DNA of 46,676 nucleotides from Streptomyces odonnellii (GTDB taxonomy: Bacteria; Actinomycetota; Actinomycetes; Streptomycetales; Streptomycetaceae): positions 1 through 46,676 of the forward strand of contig NZ_LATD01000017.1 of assembly GCF_000981895.1 (NCBI RefSeq). The letters are read 5' to 3'. Position 1 is the stretch's first letter, and every line of letters starts with the position of its first letter. The notes beneath the pieces are model-generated. The model worked only from the letters and a program-made list of their open reading frames with translations. It was not told the origin of the DNA and searched no databases. Shown here piece by piece: positions 34,837-43,215 of the stretch. A program made the translations under genes and the position numbers.

Positions 34837-35628
34837 ATGATGGGACCGGCACACTCCCTGTCAGGGGCGGCGGCCTGGCTGGGGGTGGGTGCCGCGGCGG
34901 CCGCCGCCGGGCACGGGATGCCCTGGCCGGTCCTGGTGGCCGGCGCGCTGATCTGCGCGGGCGCCGCGCTCGCGCCCGACCTGGACCACAAGGCCGCCAC
35001 GATCTCCCGCGCGTTCGGCCCGGTGTCCCGGGGGCTCTGCGAGATCGTCGACAAGCTGTCGTACGCCGTCTACAAGGGGACCAGGAAGCCGGGCGACCCC
35101 CGTAGGAGCGGCGGCCACCGCACACTGACCCACACCTGGCTCTGGGCGGTCCTGATCGGCGCGGGCGCCTCGGCCCTCGCCTACGCCGGAGGGCGCTGGG
35201 CGGTGCTCGCGATCCTCTTCGTCCATGTCGTACTGGCCGTGGAGGGGCTGCTGTGGCGGGCCGCGCGGGTCTCCAGCGATGTGCTCGTCTGGCTGCTCGG
35301 CGCGGCCGGCGCCTGGATCCTGACGGGCGTGCTGGACGAGCCGGGCAATGGCGCGGACTGGCTGTTCACGGCGCCCGGGCAGGAGTATCTCTGGCTGGGC
35401 CTGCCGATCGTCCTGGGCGCGCTGGTGCATGACATCGGGGACGCGCTGACGGTGTCGGGCTGCCCGATCCTCTGGCCCATACCCGTGGGCCGCAAGCGCT
35501 GGTACCCGCTGGGCCCGCCGAAGGGGATGCGCTTCCGGGCCGGGAGCTGGGTGGAGCTGAAGGTGCTGATGCCGGCGTTCATGGTGCTGGGCGGAGTCGG
35601 CGGCGCGGCGGCGCTGAACGTCATATAG
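34837..35628 (+). CDS. YdjM-like (DUF457) membrane-bound metal-dependent hydrolase
   Basis: A 263-residue membrane protein with about five to six membrane segments. The family metal-binding motifs are present: GPAHSLSGAAAWLG at the N-terminus, APDLDHKAATISR, the conserved GGHRTLTHTWLW, and ALVHDIGDALTVSGCPILWP toward the C-terminus with the last His-Asp pair. DUF457/YdjM proteins are predicted membrane hydrolases of unknown substrate. Two ATGs stand in tandem at 34837 and 34840; GGGCGGG lies upstream. It is divergent from the helicase gene and ends before a strong terminator. Confidence 0.88.
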   Translation: MMGPAHSLSGAAAWLGVGAAAAAAGHGMPWPVLVAGALICAGAALAPDLDHKAATISRAFGPVSRGLCEIVDKLSYAVYKGTRKPGDPRRSGGHRTLTHTWLWAVLIGAGASALAYAGGRWAVLAILFVHVVLAVEGLLWRAARVSSDVLVWLLGAAGAWILTGVLDEPGNGADWLFTAPGQEYLWLGLPIVLGALVHDIGDALTVSGCPILWPIPVGRKRWYPLGPPKGMRFRAGSWVELKVLMPAFMVLGGVGGAAALNVI

Positions 35629-35693
35629 CGGCGGTACGGAGGGACAGCGACAGCGGCGGTACGGAAGGGCACGGCGGCCGTACGGGTATCAAG

Positions 35694-35735
35694 CAAGGGG
35701 CCGGGGCTCACCGCGACGGTGGCCCCGGCCCCTTG
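35694..35735. terminator. Very long bidirectional terminator
   Basis: CAAGGGGCCGGGGC (35694-35707) pairs perfectly with GCCCCGGCCCCTTG (35722-35735). Inside, after one unpaired T, CACCG and CGGTG continue the stem around a CGA loop. The result is a 19-bp hairpin with a single bulge, between the convergent YdjM-like and ABC-transporter genes. Confidence 0.88.
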
Positions 35736-35741
35736 CCGCGA

Positions 35742-37523
35742 TCACCCGTGCCAGGACCGCCACAGTGCCGCGTACGCGCCGTCCGCCGCCACCAGTTCGT
35801 CATGGCTGCCCAGCTCGCTGATCCGGCCCTCCTCGACCACCGCGATCACATCCGCGTCATGCGCGGTGTGCAGCCGGTGCGCGATCGCCACGACCGTACG
35901 CCCGTCCAGCACGCGGGCCAGTGAGCGCTCCAGATGCCGGGCCGCCCGGGGGTCGAGCAGCGAGGTCGCCTCGTCGAGGACCAGGGTGTGCGGATCTGCG
36001 AGCACCAGCCTGGCCAGCGCGATCTGCTGGGCCTGGGCCGGAGTCAGGGCCGTACCGCCGGAGCCGACCCCGGTGTCCAGACCGTCCTCCAGGGCCCGTG
36101 CCCAGCCGTCCGCGTCGACCGCCCCCAGCGCCGCCCACAGCTCGGCGTCCGTCGCGCCCGTACGGGCCAGCAGCAGATTGTCGCGAAGCGAGCCCACGAA
36201 CACATGGTGCTCCTGGTTGACCAGGGCGACATGCTCCCGTACCCGCTCGGCGGGCATGCGCGACAGCTCCGCGCCGCCGAGGGCGATACGGCCCCGGCGC
36301 GGCCCGTATATGCCCGCGAGAAGCCGGCCCAGGGTCGACTTCCCGGCCCCCGACGGGCCGACCAGCGCCAGCCGGGTGCCGGGGCTGACATCCAGGGTGA
36401 CCTTGTGCAGTACGTCGACGCCCTCGCGGTAGCCGAAGTGCACCCGGTCGGCGCTGACGTCCCGGCCGTCCGGCACCACCGAGGCGTCGCCCGCGTCCGG
36501 CTCGATGTCCCGTACCCCGACGAGCCGGGCGATGGACACCTGCGCGACCTGGAGTTCGTCGTACCAGCGCAGGATGAGACCCACCGGCTCCACCAGCATC
36601 TGGGCGAAGAGCGCGCCCGTCGTGAGCTGGCCGACCGTGATCCAGCCCTGGAGGACGAAGGAACCGCCCAGCACCAGCACGGCCAGGAAGATCGTCGAAT
36701 GGGTGAGGTTGATGGTCGGGAACAGGACCGACCGCAGCCACAGGGTGTACCGCTCCCAGGCGGTCCACTCCCTGATCCGCCGCTCCGACAGCGCCACCCG
36801 GCGCCCGCCGAGGCGGTGCGCCTCGACCGTCCGGCCGGCGTCGACCGTCTCGGCGAGCATGGCGGCCACGGCCGCGTACCCGGCGGCCTCCGAGCGGTAC
36901 GCCGAGGGCGCGCGCCGGAAGTACCAGCGGCACCCGGCGATCAGCAGCGGCAGCGCCAGCAGCACCGCCAGTGCCAGCGGCGGTGCGGTGACCGTCAGCG
37001 CGCCGATCAGCAGCGCCGCCCAGACCACACCGATGGCGAGCTGCGGCACGGCCTCGCGCATCGCGTTGGCCAGCCGGTCGATGTCGGTGGTGATACGGGA
37101 GAGCAGATCGCCGGTGCCGGCCCGCTCCAGTACGCCGGGCGGCAGCGCCACGGACCGTACGAGGAAGTCCTCACGCAGATCCGCGAGCATCTCCTCGCCC
37201 AGCATTGCCCCGCGCAGCCGTACCAGCCGTACGAACACGGTCTGGACGATCAGCGCGAGCGCGAAGATCGCCGCCGTGCGGGCCAGGGGCAGTTCGCGCA
37301 CCCCTTCTGAGAGGTCCTCGACGATGCCGCCGAGCAGATAGGGGCCCACCATCGAGGCGATCACCGAGACCGCGTTGACGGTGATCAGCAGGATGAACGC
37401 CGTGCGGTGCCGGCTGAGCAGTTCCTTCACATAGGTCCGTACGGTCGCGGGGGTCCCGACCGGCAGGGTCGTCGCCGTCTCCGGGGCCGCCGGATCGTAC
37501 GCCGGTGGCGCCACGCCGATCAT
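35742..37523 (-). CDS. ABC exporter subunit A (intact Walker A, degenerate signature)
   Basis: A 593-residue half-transporter with a six-helix membrane domain (about 40 to 320) and an ATPase domain. Walker A is GPSGAGKST (389-397), Walker B is TLVLDE (513-518) and the H-loop His549 is intact (AIAHR). The ABC signature, normally LSGGQ, is LTPAQ (493-497). It overlaps the next upstream gene by four bases (ATGA), so the two subunits are translationally coupled. Together with the 627-residue partner it should form an asymmetric heterodimer, of which this subunit binds ATP at the competent site. Such heterodimers export drugs, peptides or lipids; the substrate here is unknown. Confidence 0.93.
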   Translation of the reverse strand: MIGVAPPAYDPAAPETATTLPVGTPATVRTYVKELLSRHRTAFILLITVNAVSVIASMVGPYLLGGIVEDLSEGVRELPLARTAAIFALALIVQTVFVRLVRLRGAMLGEEMLADLREDFLVRSVALPPGVLERAGTGDLLSRITTDIDRLANAMREAVPQLAIGVVWAALLIGALTVTAPPLALAVLLALPLLIAGCRWYFRRAPSAYRSEAAGYAAVAAMLAETVDAGRTVEAHRLGGRRVALSERRIREWTAWERYTLWLRSVLFPTINLTHSTIFLAVLVLGGSFVLQGWITVGQLTTGALFAQMLVEPVGLILRWYDELQVAQVSIARLVGVRDIEPDAGDASVVPDGRDVSADRVHFGYREGVDVLHKVTLDVSPGTRLALVGPSGAGKSTLGRLLAGIYGPRRGRIALGGAELSRMPAERVREHVALVNQEHHVFVGSLRDNLLLARTGATDAELWAALGAVDADGWARALEDGLDTGVGSGGTALTPAQAQQIALARLVLADPHTLVLDEATSLLDPRAARHLERSLARVLDGRTVVAIAHRLHTAHDADVIAVVEEGRISELGSHDELVAADGAYAALWRSWHG

Positions 37524-39403
37524 GCTGATTCCTCGATCTCTTCCCGTGCCCGCGATGCGGCGGGCTCCATGATCTGGTCCCGTTCGCTGATCTGGTCCCG
37601 TTTCGCGCGCTGTTCGTGTTCCTGTTCCTGTTTCAGGTCTTGCTCGGCTTCTTGTTCGGCCTCGGTCTCACGGGTGACGACCGCCCGGTAGCCGGGCTCG
37701 TCCCGCAGCAGCTCGCGGTGGGCACCCACGGCCGCGGCCTCGCCCTCATGGACGAACACCACCCGGTCCGCGTGGTCCAGCAGCAGCGGCGAGGAGGCGA
37801 ACACCACGGTCGTACGGCCGGCCCGCAGCTCCTTCACGCTCCGGGCGATCCGCGCCTCGGTGTGCGAGTCGACCGCGGAGGTCGGCTCGTCGAGCACCAG
37901 CACCTCCGGGTCGGTGACCAGCGAGCGGGCCAGGGCCAGCCGCTGGCGCTGGCCGCCGGAGAGCGAACGGCCGCGCTCGGTGATCCGTGACCGCATCGGA
38001 TCGCCGCTGCCGTCCACCGACGCCTGCACGAGTGCGTCGAGCACATCCCCGCACTGGGCGGCGGCGAGCGCCTTCTCCGGATCGACCGCGCCGGAGGCCG
38101 GAACGTCCAGCAGCTCAGTGAGGGTGCCGGACAGCAGCACCGGGTCCTTGTCCTGGACGAGGACGCTGGCGCGTGCGGCGTCCAGCGGCAGATCGTCCAG
38201 CGCCACCCCGCCGAGCAGGACGGAGGGGTTCTTCTCGTCCCCCGCCGCGTGGCCGCCGAGCCGCTCGGCGAGCCGCCCCGCCGCGTCCGGATCGCCGCAC
38301 ACCACAGCGGTGAGCAGTCCGGCGGGGGCGAGCAGTCCGGTGGCCGGGTCGTACAGGTCCCCGGTCGGCCTGGCGTCGTCGAGGCCGCCGCGCTCGTCCT
38401 CGTACGCGGTCCGCTCCAGCGACAGCACCCGGGCCGCACGCCGGGCGGCGGGCCGGGAGAACGAGTACGCCATCGCGATCTCCTCGAAGTGGCGCAGCGG
38501 GAAGAGCATCAGGGTCACCGCGCTGTAGACGGTCACCAGCCCGCCCACCTCGATACGCCCGTCCAGGGCGAGCCGCGCCCCGTACGTGATGACGGCCAGC
38601 AGCAGGGCTCCCGGGAGCAGCACCTGGACCGCCGAGATCAGCGACCACATCCGGGCGCTGCGGACGGCGGCCTTGCGGACCTCCTGCGAGGCGGCGCGGT
38701 AGCGGCCGAGGAACAGCTCCTCGCCGCCGATACCGCGCAGCACGCGCAGTCCCGCGACGGTGTCCGAGGCCAGCTCGGTGGCTTTGCCGGCCTTCTCACG
38801 CTGGACATCGGCGCGCTGGGTGGCGCGGGGGAGGAGGGGCAGGACGGCCAGGGCGAGCACCGGCACCGAAAGGGCGACCAGGATGCCCAGCGCCGGCAGA
38901 TAGATCACCAGGCCCACGCAGACCACGACGATCGCGAGGGCGGCGGCCAGGAAGCGCGAGACCGCCTCCACGAACCAGCCGATCCTCTCGACATCGCCGG
39001 TGGAGATGGCGACGACCTCACCTGCGGCGACCCGGCGGGTCAGCGCCGAACCCAGCTCGGCGGTCTTACGGGCGAGGAGCTGCTGGACTCGGGCTGCGGC
39101 GGTGATCCAGTTGGTGACGGCGGTGCGGTGCAGCATGGTGTCGCCGATCGCGATGGCGGCACCGAACAGCGCGATCAGACCGCCGGAGAGCGCGAGCCGG
39201 CCGCCCGAGCGGTCGATCACGGCCTGGACGGCCAGCCCGGCGCCCAGCGAGAGCCCACCGATACCGGTGAAGTGCAGGAGGCCCCAGGCGAGGGCCTTGA
39301 GCTGCCCGCCCAACTGGTTGCGTCCGAGCCACAGCAGGAACCGAGGGCCCGACCGGACGTCGGGGATCCCCGGATCGGTATACGGAAGGTCGCGAATCTG
39401 CAT
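37520..39403 (-). CDS. ABC exporter subunit B (Walker A lost, signature intact)
   Basis: A 627-residue half-transporter. The membrane domain spans about 35 to 320. In the ATPase domain the Walker A loop is absent: where GxxGxGK[S/T] should be, the chain reads CGDPDAAGRLAERLGG (369-384), with no Lys. The H-loop His is also replaced (FASSPLL, about 535-541). The signature LSGGQ (481-485) and Walker B VLVLDE (501-506) are intact. This subunit therefore cannot bind ATP in the usual way but can complete the partner's active site. The C-terminus (580-627) is an unusual charged tail rich in Glu, Gln, Arg and Lys, with tandem DNA repeats of 18 bases in the gene. The ATG at 39403 has a weak GGGA site. 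Confidence 0.92.
   Translation of the reverse strand: MQIRDLPYTDPGIPDVRSGPRFLLWLGRNQLGGQLKALAWGLLHFTGIGGLSLGAGLAVQAVIDRSGGRLALSGGLIALFGAAIAIGDTMLHRTAVTNWITAAARVQQLLARKTAELGSALTRRVAAGEVVAISTGDVERIGWFVEAVSRFLAAALAIVVVCVGLVIYLPALGILVALSVPVLALAVLPLLPRATQRADVQREKAGKATELASDTVAGLRVLRGIGGEELFLGRYRAASQEVRKAAVRSARMWSLISAVQVLLPGALLLAVITYGARLALDGRIEVGGLVTVYSAVTLMLFPLRHFEEIAMAYSFSRPAARRAARVLSLERTAYEDERGGLDDARPTGDLYDPATGLLAPAGLLTAVVCGDPDAAGRLAERLGGHAAGDEKNPSVLLGGVALDDLPLDAARASVLVQDKDPVLLSGTLTELLDVPASGAVDPEKALAAAQCGDVLDALVQASVDGSGDPMRSRITERGRSLSGGQRQRLALARSLVTDPEVLVLDEPTSAVDSHTEARIARSVKELRAGRTTVVFASSPLLLDHADRVVFVHEGEAAAVGAHRELLRDEPGYRAVVTRETEAEQEAEQDLKQEQEHEQRAKRDQISERDQIMEPAASRAREEIEESA
37571..37606. repeat. 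18-base tandem repeat in the tail of ABC subunit B
   Basis: GATCTGGTCCCGTT occurs at 37571 and again at 37589, a period of 18 bases that keeps the reading frame and doubles the peptide unit RDQI. Adjacent short GTTCCT-type repeats continue to about 37632. The tail has apparently grown by slippage. Confidence 0.65.
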
Positions 39404-39608
39404 GATGTCCCATGACTCGTGGAGTGGCCCAGGCGGAGTGGCGCAAACCGTGCAAGGTTCGCGTCATTCGGCAGCTCACGGCAATGGGTTTTCCGTGCGG
39501 AGAGCCAGATTGAGCCAGGGAGCGGTGCGAAAGGCCCGGTCATGCGGGGGTCACATGGGTCCGGTGCGATCCTTCGGACGGGCCCGGTGTCGGCTCATCG
39601 GTGCCGGC

Positions 39609-40052
39609 TCAGCAGGGGCGGTGGTGGCCTCCGTCGACCAGCGTCGACAGCAGCCCGCCGAGCACTTCGCGCTGGTCGGGGGTGAGCGGCGCGAGTATGT
39701 CCTCCGCCGCGGCCCGCCGCGCGCCGCGCAGCGCACGCAGAGTGGCCCGGCCGGTGTCGGTCAGCTCGACTCGGACGACCCGGCGATTGGTCCGATCGGG
39801 TGCTCTCCGCACCCAGCCGCTCGCCTCGAGACCGTCCACCAGGCTGGTCACGGCCCGGGGCACGACTTCGAGCCGCTCGGCCAGATCGGCCATCCGCGGC
39901 GGCTGTTCGTAATACGCGAGCGTGCGCAGCAGCCGGGCCTGTGCGGGGGTGATCCCGATCGGCTCCATCTGCCGCTTCTGGATGCGCTGGAGCCGACGGG
40001 TCAGCCGCAGCAACTGCTCGGCCAGCATGCCGTCCGCGTCGGGGGTGCTCAT
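39609..40052 (-). CDS. MarR-family regulator
   Basis: A 147-residue winged-helix regulator. The core has GITPAQARLLRTLAYYEQPP, then MADLAERLEVVPRAVTSLVDGL and the wing DRTNRRVVRVELTDTG. The ATG at 40052 (MSTPDADGM) has no strong ribosome site; a TTG at 40076 would extend it by eight residues. It is divergent from an ABC exporter gene by 232 bases. MarR proteins in this position usually repress the adjacent transporter and respond to a drug-like ligand; that is inferred from position. Confidence 0.92.
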   Translation of the reverse strand: MSTPDADGMLAEQLLRLTRRLQRIQKRQMEPIGITPAQARLLRTLAYYEQPPRMADLAERLEVVPRAVTSLVDGLEASGWVRRAPDRTNRRVVRVELTDTGRATLRALRGARRAAAEDILAPLTPDQREVLGGLLSTLVDGGHHRPC

Positions 40053-40080
40053 GGTGGGAACAATATCAGGAGTCAATTCA

Positions 40081-40110
40081 TTGTGTACATAGGTAACAGT
40101 GAGCTAGGCT
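40081..40110 (+). promoter_or_regulatory. Promoter in the marR-ABC transporter gap
   Basis: TTGTGT (40081-40086), 18 bases and TAGGCT (40105-40110) suggest a promoter for the plus-strand ABC gene. The palindrome TGTACA (40084-40089) overlaps the -35 box and is a candidate MarR contact. The rest of the gap to 40284 is a GAGCCCG-rich low-complexity leader with no gene. Confidence 0.45.
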
Positions 40111-40284
40111 CTGAAAAGCCAAGCCCGGCCGAGCTCAAAGCCGAGCCCGACCAAGCTCGACCACGCCCGGAGGGCCGAGCCCGGAAAGAACCGGGCCCGG
40201 ACCAAGCGCGGGAGGACTCATCCGTCCCGATGCTTCCACCGTTCACCGCTTCCACCGAAGCCGTTCCGCTCGTCGAAGGAGCCC

Positions 40285-42126
40285 ATGAAACCCGAGGAAT
40301 CCACCTGGTCACCCCAGCCCCGCACCGACCGTCCGGGGCAGCCGGAGCCGCCCGCGCAGCTCCGGCGCATCTTCGGCCTCTTCCGTCCCTACCGCGGCCG
40401 GCTCGCGATCGTGGGGCTGCTCGTCGGCGCCTCGTCGCTGGTCTCGGTCGCCTCGCCGTTCCTGCTCCGCGAGATCCTCGACACCGCGATCCCGCAGGGC
40501 CGTACCGGACTGCTGAGCCTGCTCGCCCTCGGCATGATCGCCACCTCGGTGGTCAACGGCGTCTTCGGCGTGCTCCAGACGCTGATCTCGACGACGGTCG
40601 GCCAGCGGGTCATGCACGACCTGCGCACCGGGGTCTACGCCCAGCTCCAGCGGATGCCGCTCGCCTTCTTCACCAGGACCAGGACCGGCGAGGTCCAGTC
40701 CCGTATCGCCAATGACATCGGCGGTATGCAGGCGACGGTCACCTCGACCGCGACATCCCTGGTCTCCAACCTCACGGCCGTCGTCGCGACGGTCGTCGCG
40801 ATGGTCGCCCTGGACTGGCGGCTCACCGCCGTCTCGCTGCTTCTGCTGCCGCTGTTCGTCTGGATCAGCCGTCTGGTCGGCCAGGAGCGCAAGAAGATCA
40901 CCACGGACCGCCAGCGCCAGATGGCCACCATGGCCGCCACCGTCACCGAATCGCTCTCGGTGAGCGGCATCCTCCTCGGTCGCACGATGGGGCGCGCGGA
41001 CTCGCTGACCAAGTCGTTCGCCGACGAGTCCGAGCGGCTGGTCGACCTGGAGGTACGGGCCAATCTGGCGGGCCGCTGGCGGATGTCCACCATCGGCATC
41101 GTCATGGCCGCCATGCCCGCCGTCATCTACTGGGCCGCGGGCATAGCCCTGGGCGCCGGGGGCACCGTCGTCTCCATCGGCACGCTCGTCGCCTTCGTCT
41201 CCCTCCAGCAAGGCCTCTTCCGGCCCGCCGTGAGCCTGCTCGCCACCGGCGTGCAGATACAGACCTCACTCGCCCTGTTCCAGCGCATCTTCGAGTACCT
41301 CGACCTGCCCGTCGACATCACCGAGACCGAGCACCCGGTCGGGATCGAGAAGGTGCGCGGTGAAGTGCGGTTCGACGGAGTCGACTTCAGCTACGACGAG
41401 AAGGGCGGGCAGTCGACCCTGAAGGGGATCGAGCTGACCGTTCCGGCGGGCGGCAGCCTCGCCGTCGTAGGGCCCACGGGTTCGGGCAAATCGACCCTGA
41501 GCTATCTCGTGCCCCGGTTGTACGACGTGACCGGCGGCCGGGTCCTGCTCGACGGGGTCGATGTGCGCGACCTGGCCTTCGACACCCTGTCCCGGGCCGT
41601 CGGAGTGGTCTCCCAGGAGACCTACCTCTTCCATGCCTCCGTCGCCGAGAATCTCCGGTTCGCCAGACCCGAGGCCACCGACGAGGAGATACAGAAGGCC
41701 GCCAGGGCGGCCCAGATCCATGACCACATCACCTCGCTCCCCGACGGTTACGACACCCTGGTGGGCGAGCGCGGATACCGGTTCTCCGGAGGTGAGAAGC
41801 AGCGGCTCGCCATCGCCCGCACCATCCTGCGCGACCCGCCCGTGCTGATCCTCGACGAGGCGACCAGCGCACTGGACACCCGTACCGAACACGCCGTACA
41901 GGAGGCCATCGACGCGCTCTCGCGGGGGCGCACCACGATCACCATCGCGCACCGGCTCTCCACCGTCAGGGACGCGGACCAGATCGTGGTCCTGGACGCG
42001 GGCCGGGTCGTGGAGCAGGGCACCCACGACGAACTGCTCCAGCAGGACGGGCGCTATGCGGCCCTCGTCCGCAGGGACAGCCTGCCGGGCCACACCGATG
42101 AGGAACTGGCCCCGGTCGCCCCCTGA
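40285..42126 (+). CDS. ABC multidrug-type exporter, complete half-transporter
   Basis: A 613-residue half-transporter with membrane domain (about 30 to 320) and ATPase domain, all motifs intact: Walker A GPTGSGKST, signature FSGGEKQR, Walker B VLILDEATSALD and H-loop IAHRLSTVRDAD. Because every catalytic motif is normal it likely works as a homodimer, in contrast to the heterodimer at 35742-39403. The N-terminus is Pro-rich and cytosolic. The ATG at 40285 follows AAGGAG. The divergent MarR gene suggests ligand-induced expression. A multidrug or lipid substrate is the general expectation. Confidence 0.93.
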   Translation: MKPEESTWSPQPRTDRPGQPEPPAQLRRIFGLFRPYRGRLAIVGLLVGASSLVSVASPFLLREILDTAIPQGRTGLLSLLALGMIATSVVNGVFGVLQTLISTTVGQRVMHDLRTGVYAQLQRMPLAFFTRTRTGEVQSRIANDIGGMQATVTSTATSLVSNLTAVVATVVAMVALDWRLTAVSLLLLPLFVWISRLVGQERKKITTDRQRQMATMAATVTESLSVSGILLGRTMGRADSLTKSFADESERLVDLEVRANLAGRWRMSTIGIVMAAMPAVIYWAAGIALGAGGTVVSIGTLVAFVSLQQGLFRPAVSLLATGVQIQTSLALFQRIFEYLDLPVDITETEHPVGIEKVRGEVRFDGVDFSYDEKGGQSTLKGIELTVPAGGSLAVVGPTGSGKSTLSYLVPRLYDVTGGRVLLDGVDVRDLAFDTLSRAVGVVSQETYLFHASVAENLRFARPEATDEEIQKAARAAQIHDHITSLPDGYDTLVGERGYRFSGGEKQRLAIARTILRDPPVLILDEATSALDTRTEHAVQEAIDALSRGRTTITIAHRLSTVRDADQIVVLDAGRVVEQGTHDELLQQDGRYAALVRRDSLPGHTDEELAPVAP

Positions 42127-42311
42127 GTACGGCAGTGCCGCCGCCCCTTCGAACCGGGAACCGGCGGCACCGCATCCGGGGCGGCCCGGGGGTCCATGGC
42201 GCGGTCGCCATGCGTACTCGGACTGGCGGAATATCCGTCCGTATGTATACGAACCGTGTCGCCGCACCGCAGGTGCCGGGATCGGTGATCACTCCGGGTT
42301 ACCGTGCCCAT

Positions 42312-43187
42312 ATGATGAACGAGCTTCCGGATGCGAGACCCGGTGGCAGGCCCCGTCTGACCCGCCGTGGCCGACTGGTCCTGCTGGTGGCCGCCACCCT
42401 TGCCGTCGGAGGGGCGGTGCTGCTGCCCGTACTTCTCATGACCGAGGAGAGCGGCGGCGAGAAGACCTCGACGCTGGTCATCACGGAGGGGCGGCGCGCC
42501 ACCGATGTGTACGCCGCCGTCGACAAGGCCCTGGAACTGCCGACGGGCACCACCAGGAACGCGGCGGCCACGGCCCGGCTCAAGCTGCCGGAGGAGGCCA
42601 AGGGCAACCCCGAGGGTTATCTCTTCCCGGCCACCTATCCGATCGATTCCTCGACCACCGCGGCCGGTCTGCTGAGCTATATGGTCAACACCGCCAACAA
42701 GAAGTTCACCGGCGATCACATCACCGCCGGAGCCCAGCGCAATGGAATGACGACCTATGAGTCGGTCACCATCGCCAGCATCGTCGAGGCCGAAGCCGAG
42801 TCGGCGGCCGACATGCCCAAGGTCGCGCGGGTCGTGCACAACCGGCTGGCCCTGGGCATGCCGCTCCAGATGGACTCGACCCTCAACTACGCGCTCAACC
42901 GCAACACACTCGACACCACGCATTCCGACACGAGGATCGACAGCCCCTACAACACCTATCAGCACAAGGGCCTGACGCCGACACCGATCGGGAACCCGGG
43001 GGAGCAGGCGATGGACGCGGCGCTCAACCCCTCGCGCGGGGAGTGGCTGTACTTCGTCACCGTGGCGAAGGGGGACACCCGCTTCACCAACAACTACTCC
43101 GAACACCTCGCGAACGTCGAGGAGTTCAACGAGAACCGCGCAAAGGCAAAGGGCAGCGCCTCCGCCGGCACGAACACCGAAGGCTGA
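42312..43187 (+). CDS. Short MltG/YceG-like endolytic transglycosylase
   Basis: A 291-residue membrane-anchored protein. A basic N-terminus is followed by one membrane helix (about 21 to 43) and an extracytoplasmic YceG domain. Conserved blocks are EGYLFPATYPI (101-111), VTIASIVEAEA with the catalytic Glu159, VVHNRLALGMPLQMDSTLNY and ITEGRRATDVYAAV near the start. The family cuts nascent glycan strands and sets their length. Full-length actinobacterial MltG proteins are much longer; here the cytosolic extension is nearly absent. No ribosome site precedes the ATG at 42312, and TACCGT (42300-42305) lies six bases upstream, so the mRNA may be leaderless. A second ATG at 42315 is possible. Confidence 0.9.
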   Translation: MMNELPDARPGGRPRLTRRGRLVLLVAATLAVGGAVLLPVLLMTEESGGEKTSTLVITEGRRATDVYAAVDKALELPTGTTRNAAATARLKLPEEAKGNPEGYLFPATYPIDSSTTAAGLLSYMVNTANKKFTGDHITAGAQRNGMTTYESVTIASIVEAEAESAADMPKVARVVHNRLALGMPLQMDSTLNYALNRNTLDTTHSDTRIDSPYNTYQHKGLTPTPIGNPGEQAMDAALNPSRGEWLYFVTVAKGDTRFTNNYSEHLANVEEFNENRAKAKGSASAGTNTEG

Positions 43188-43215
43188 CAGTGAGCGCCGA
43201 CTTCGACAACGCCGC

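Noticed and set aside
31961..34840. A 959-codon open frame on the plus strand opposite the helicase gene
   Set aside because: It mirrors the helicase coding sequence, contains no recognisable domain, and is explained by high GC at third positions.
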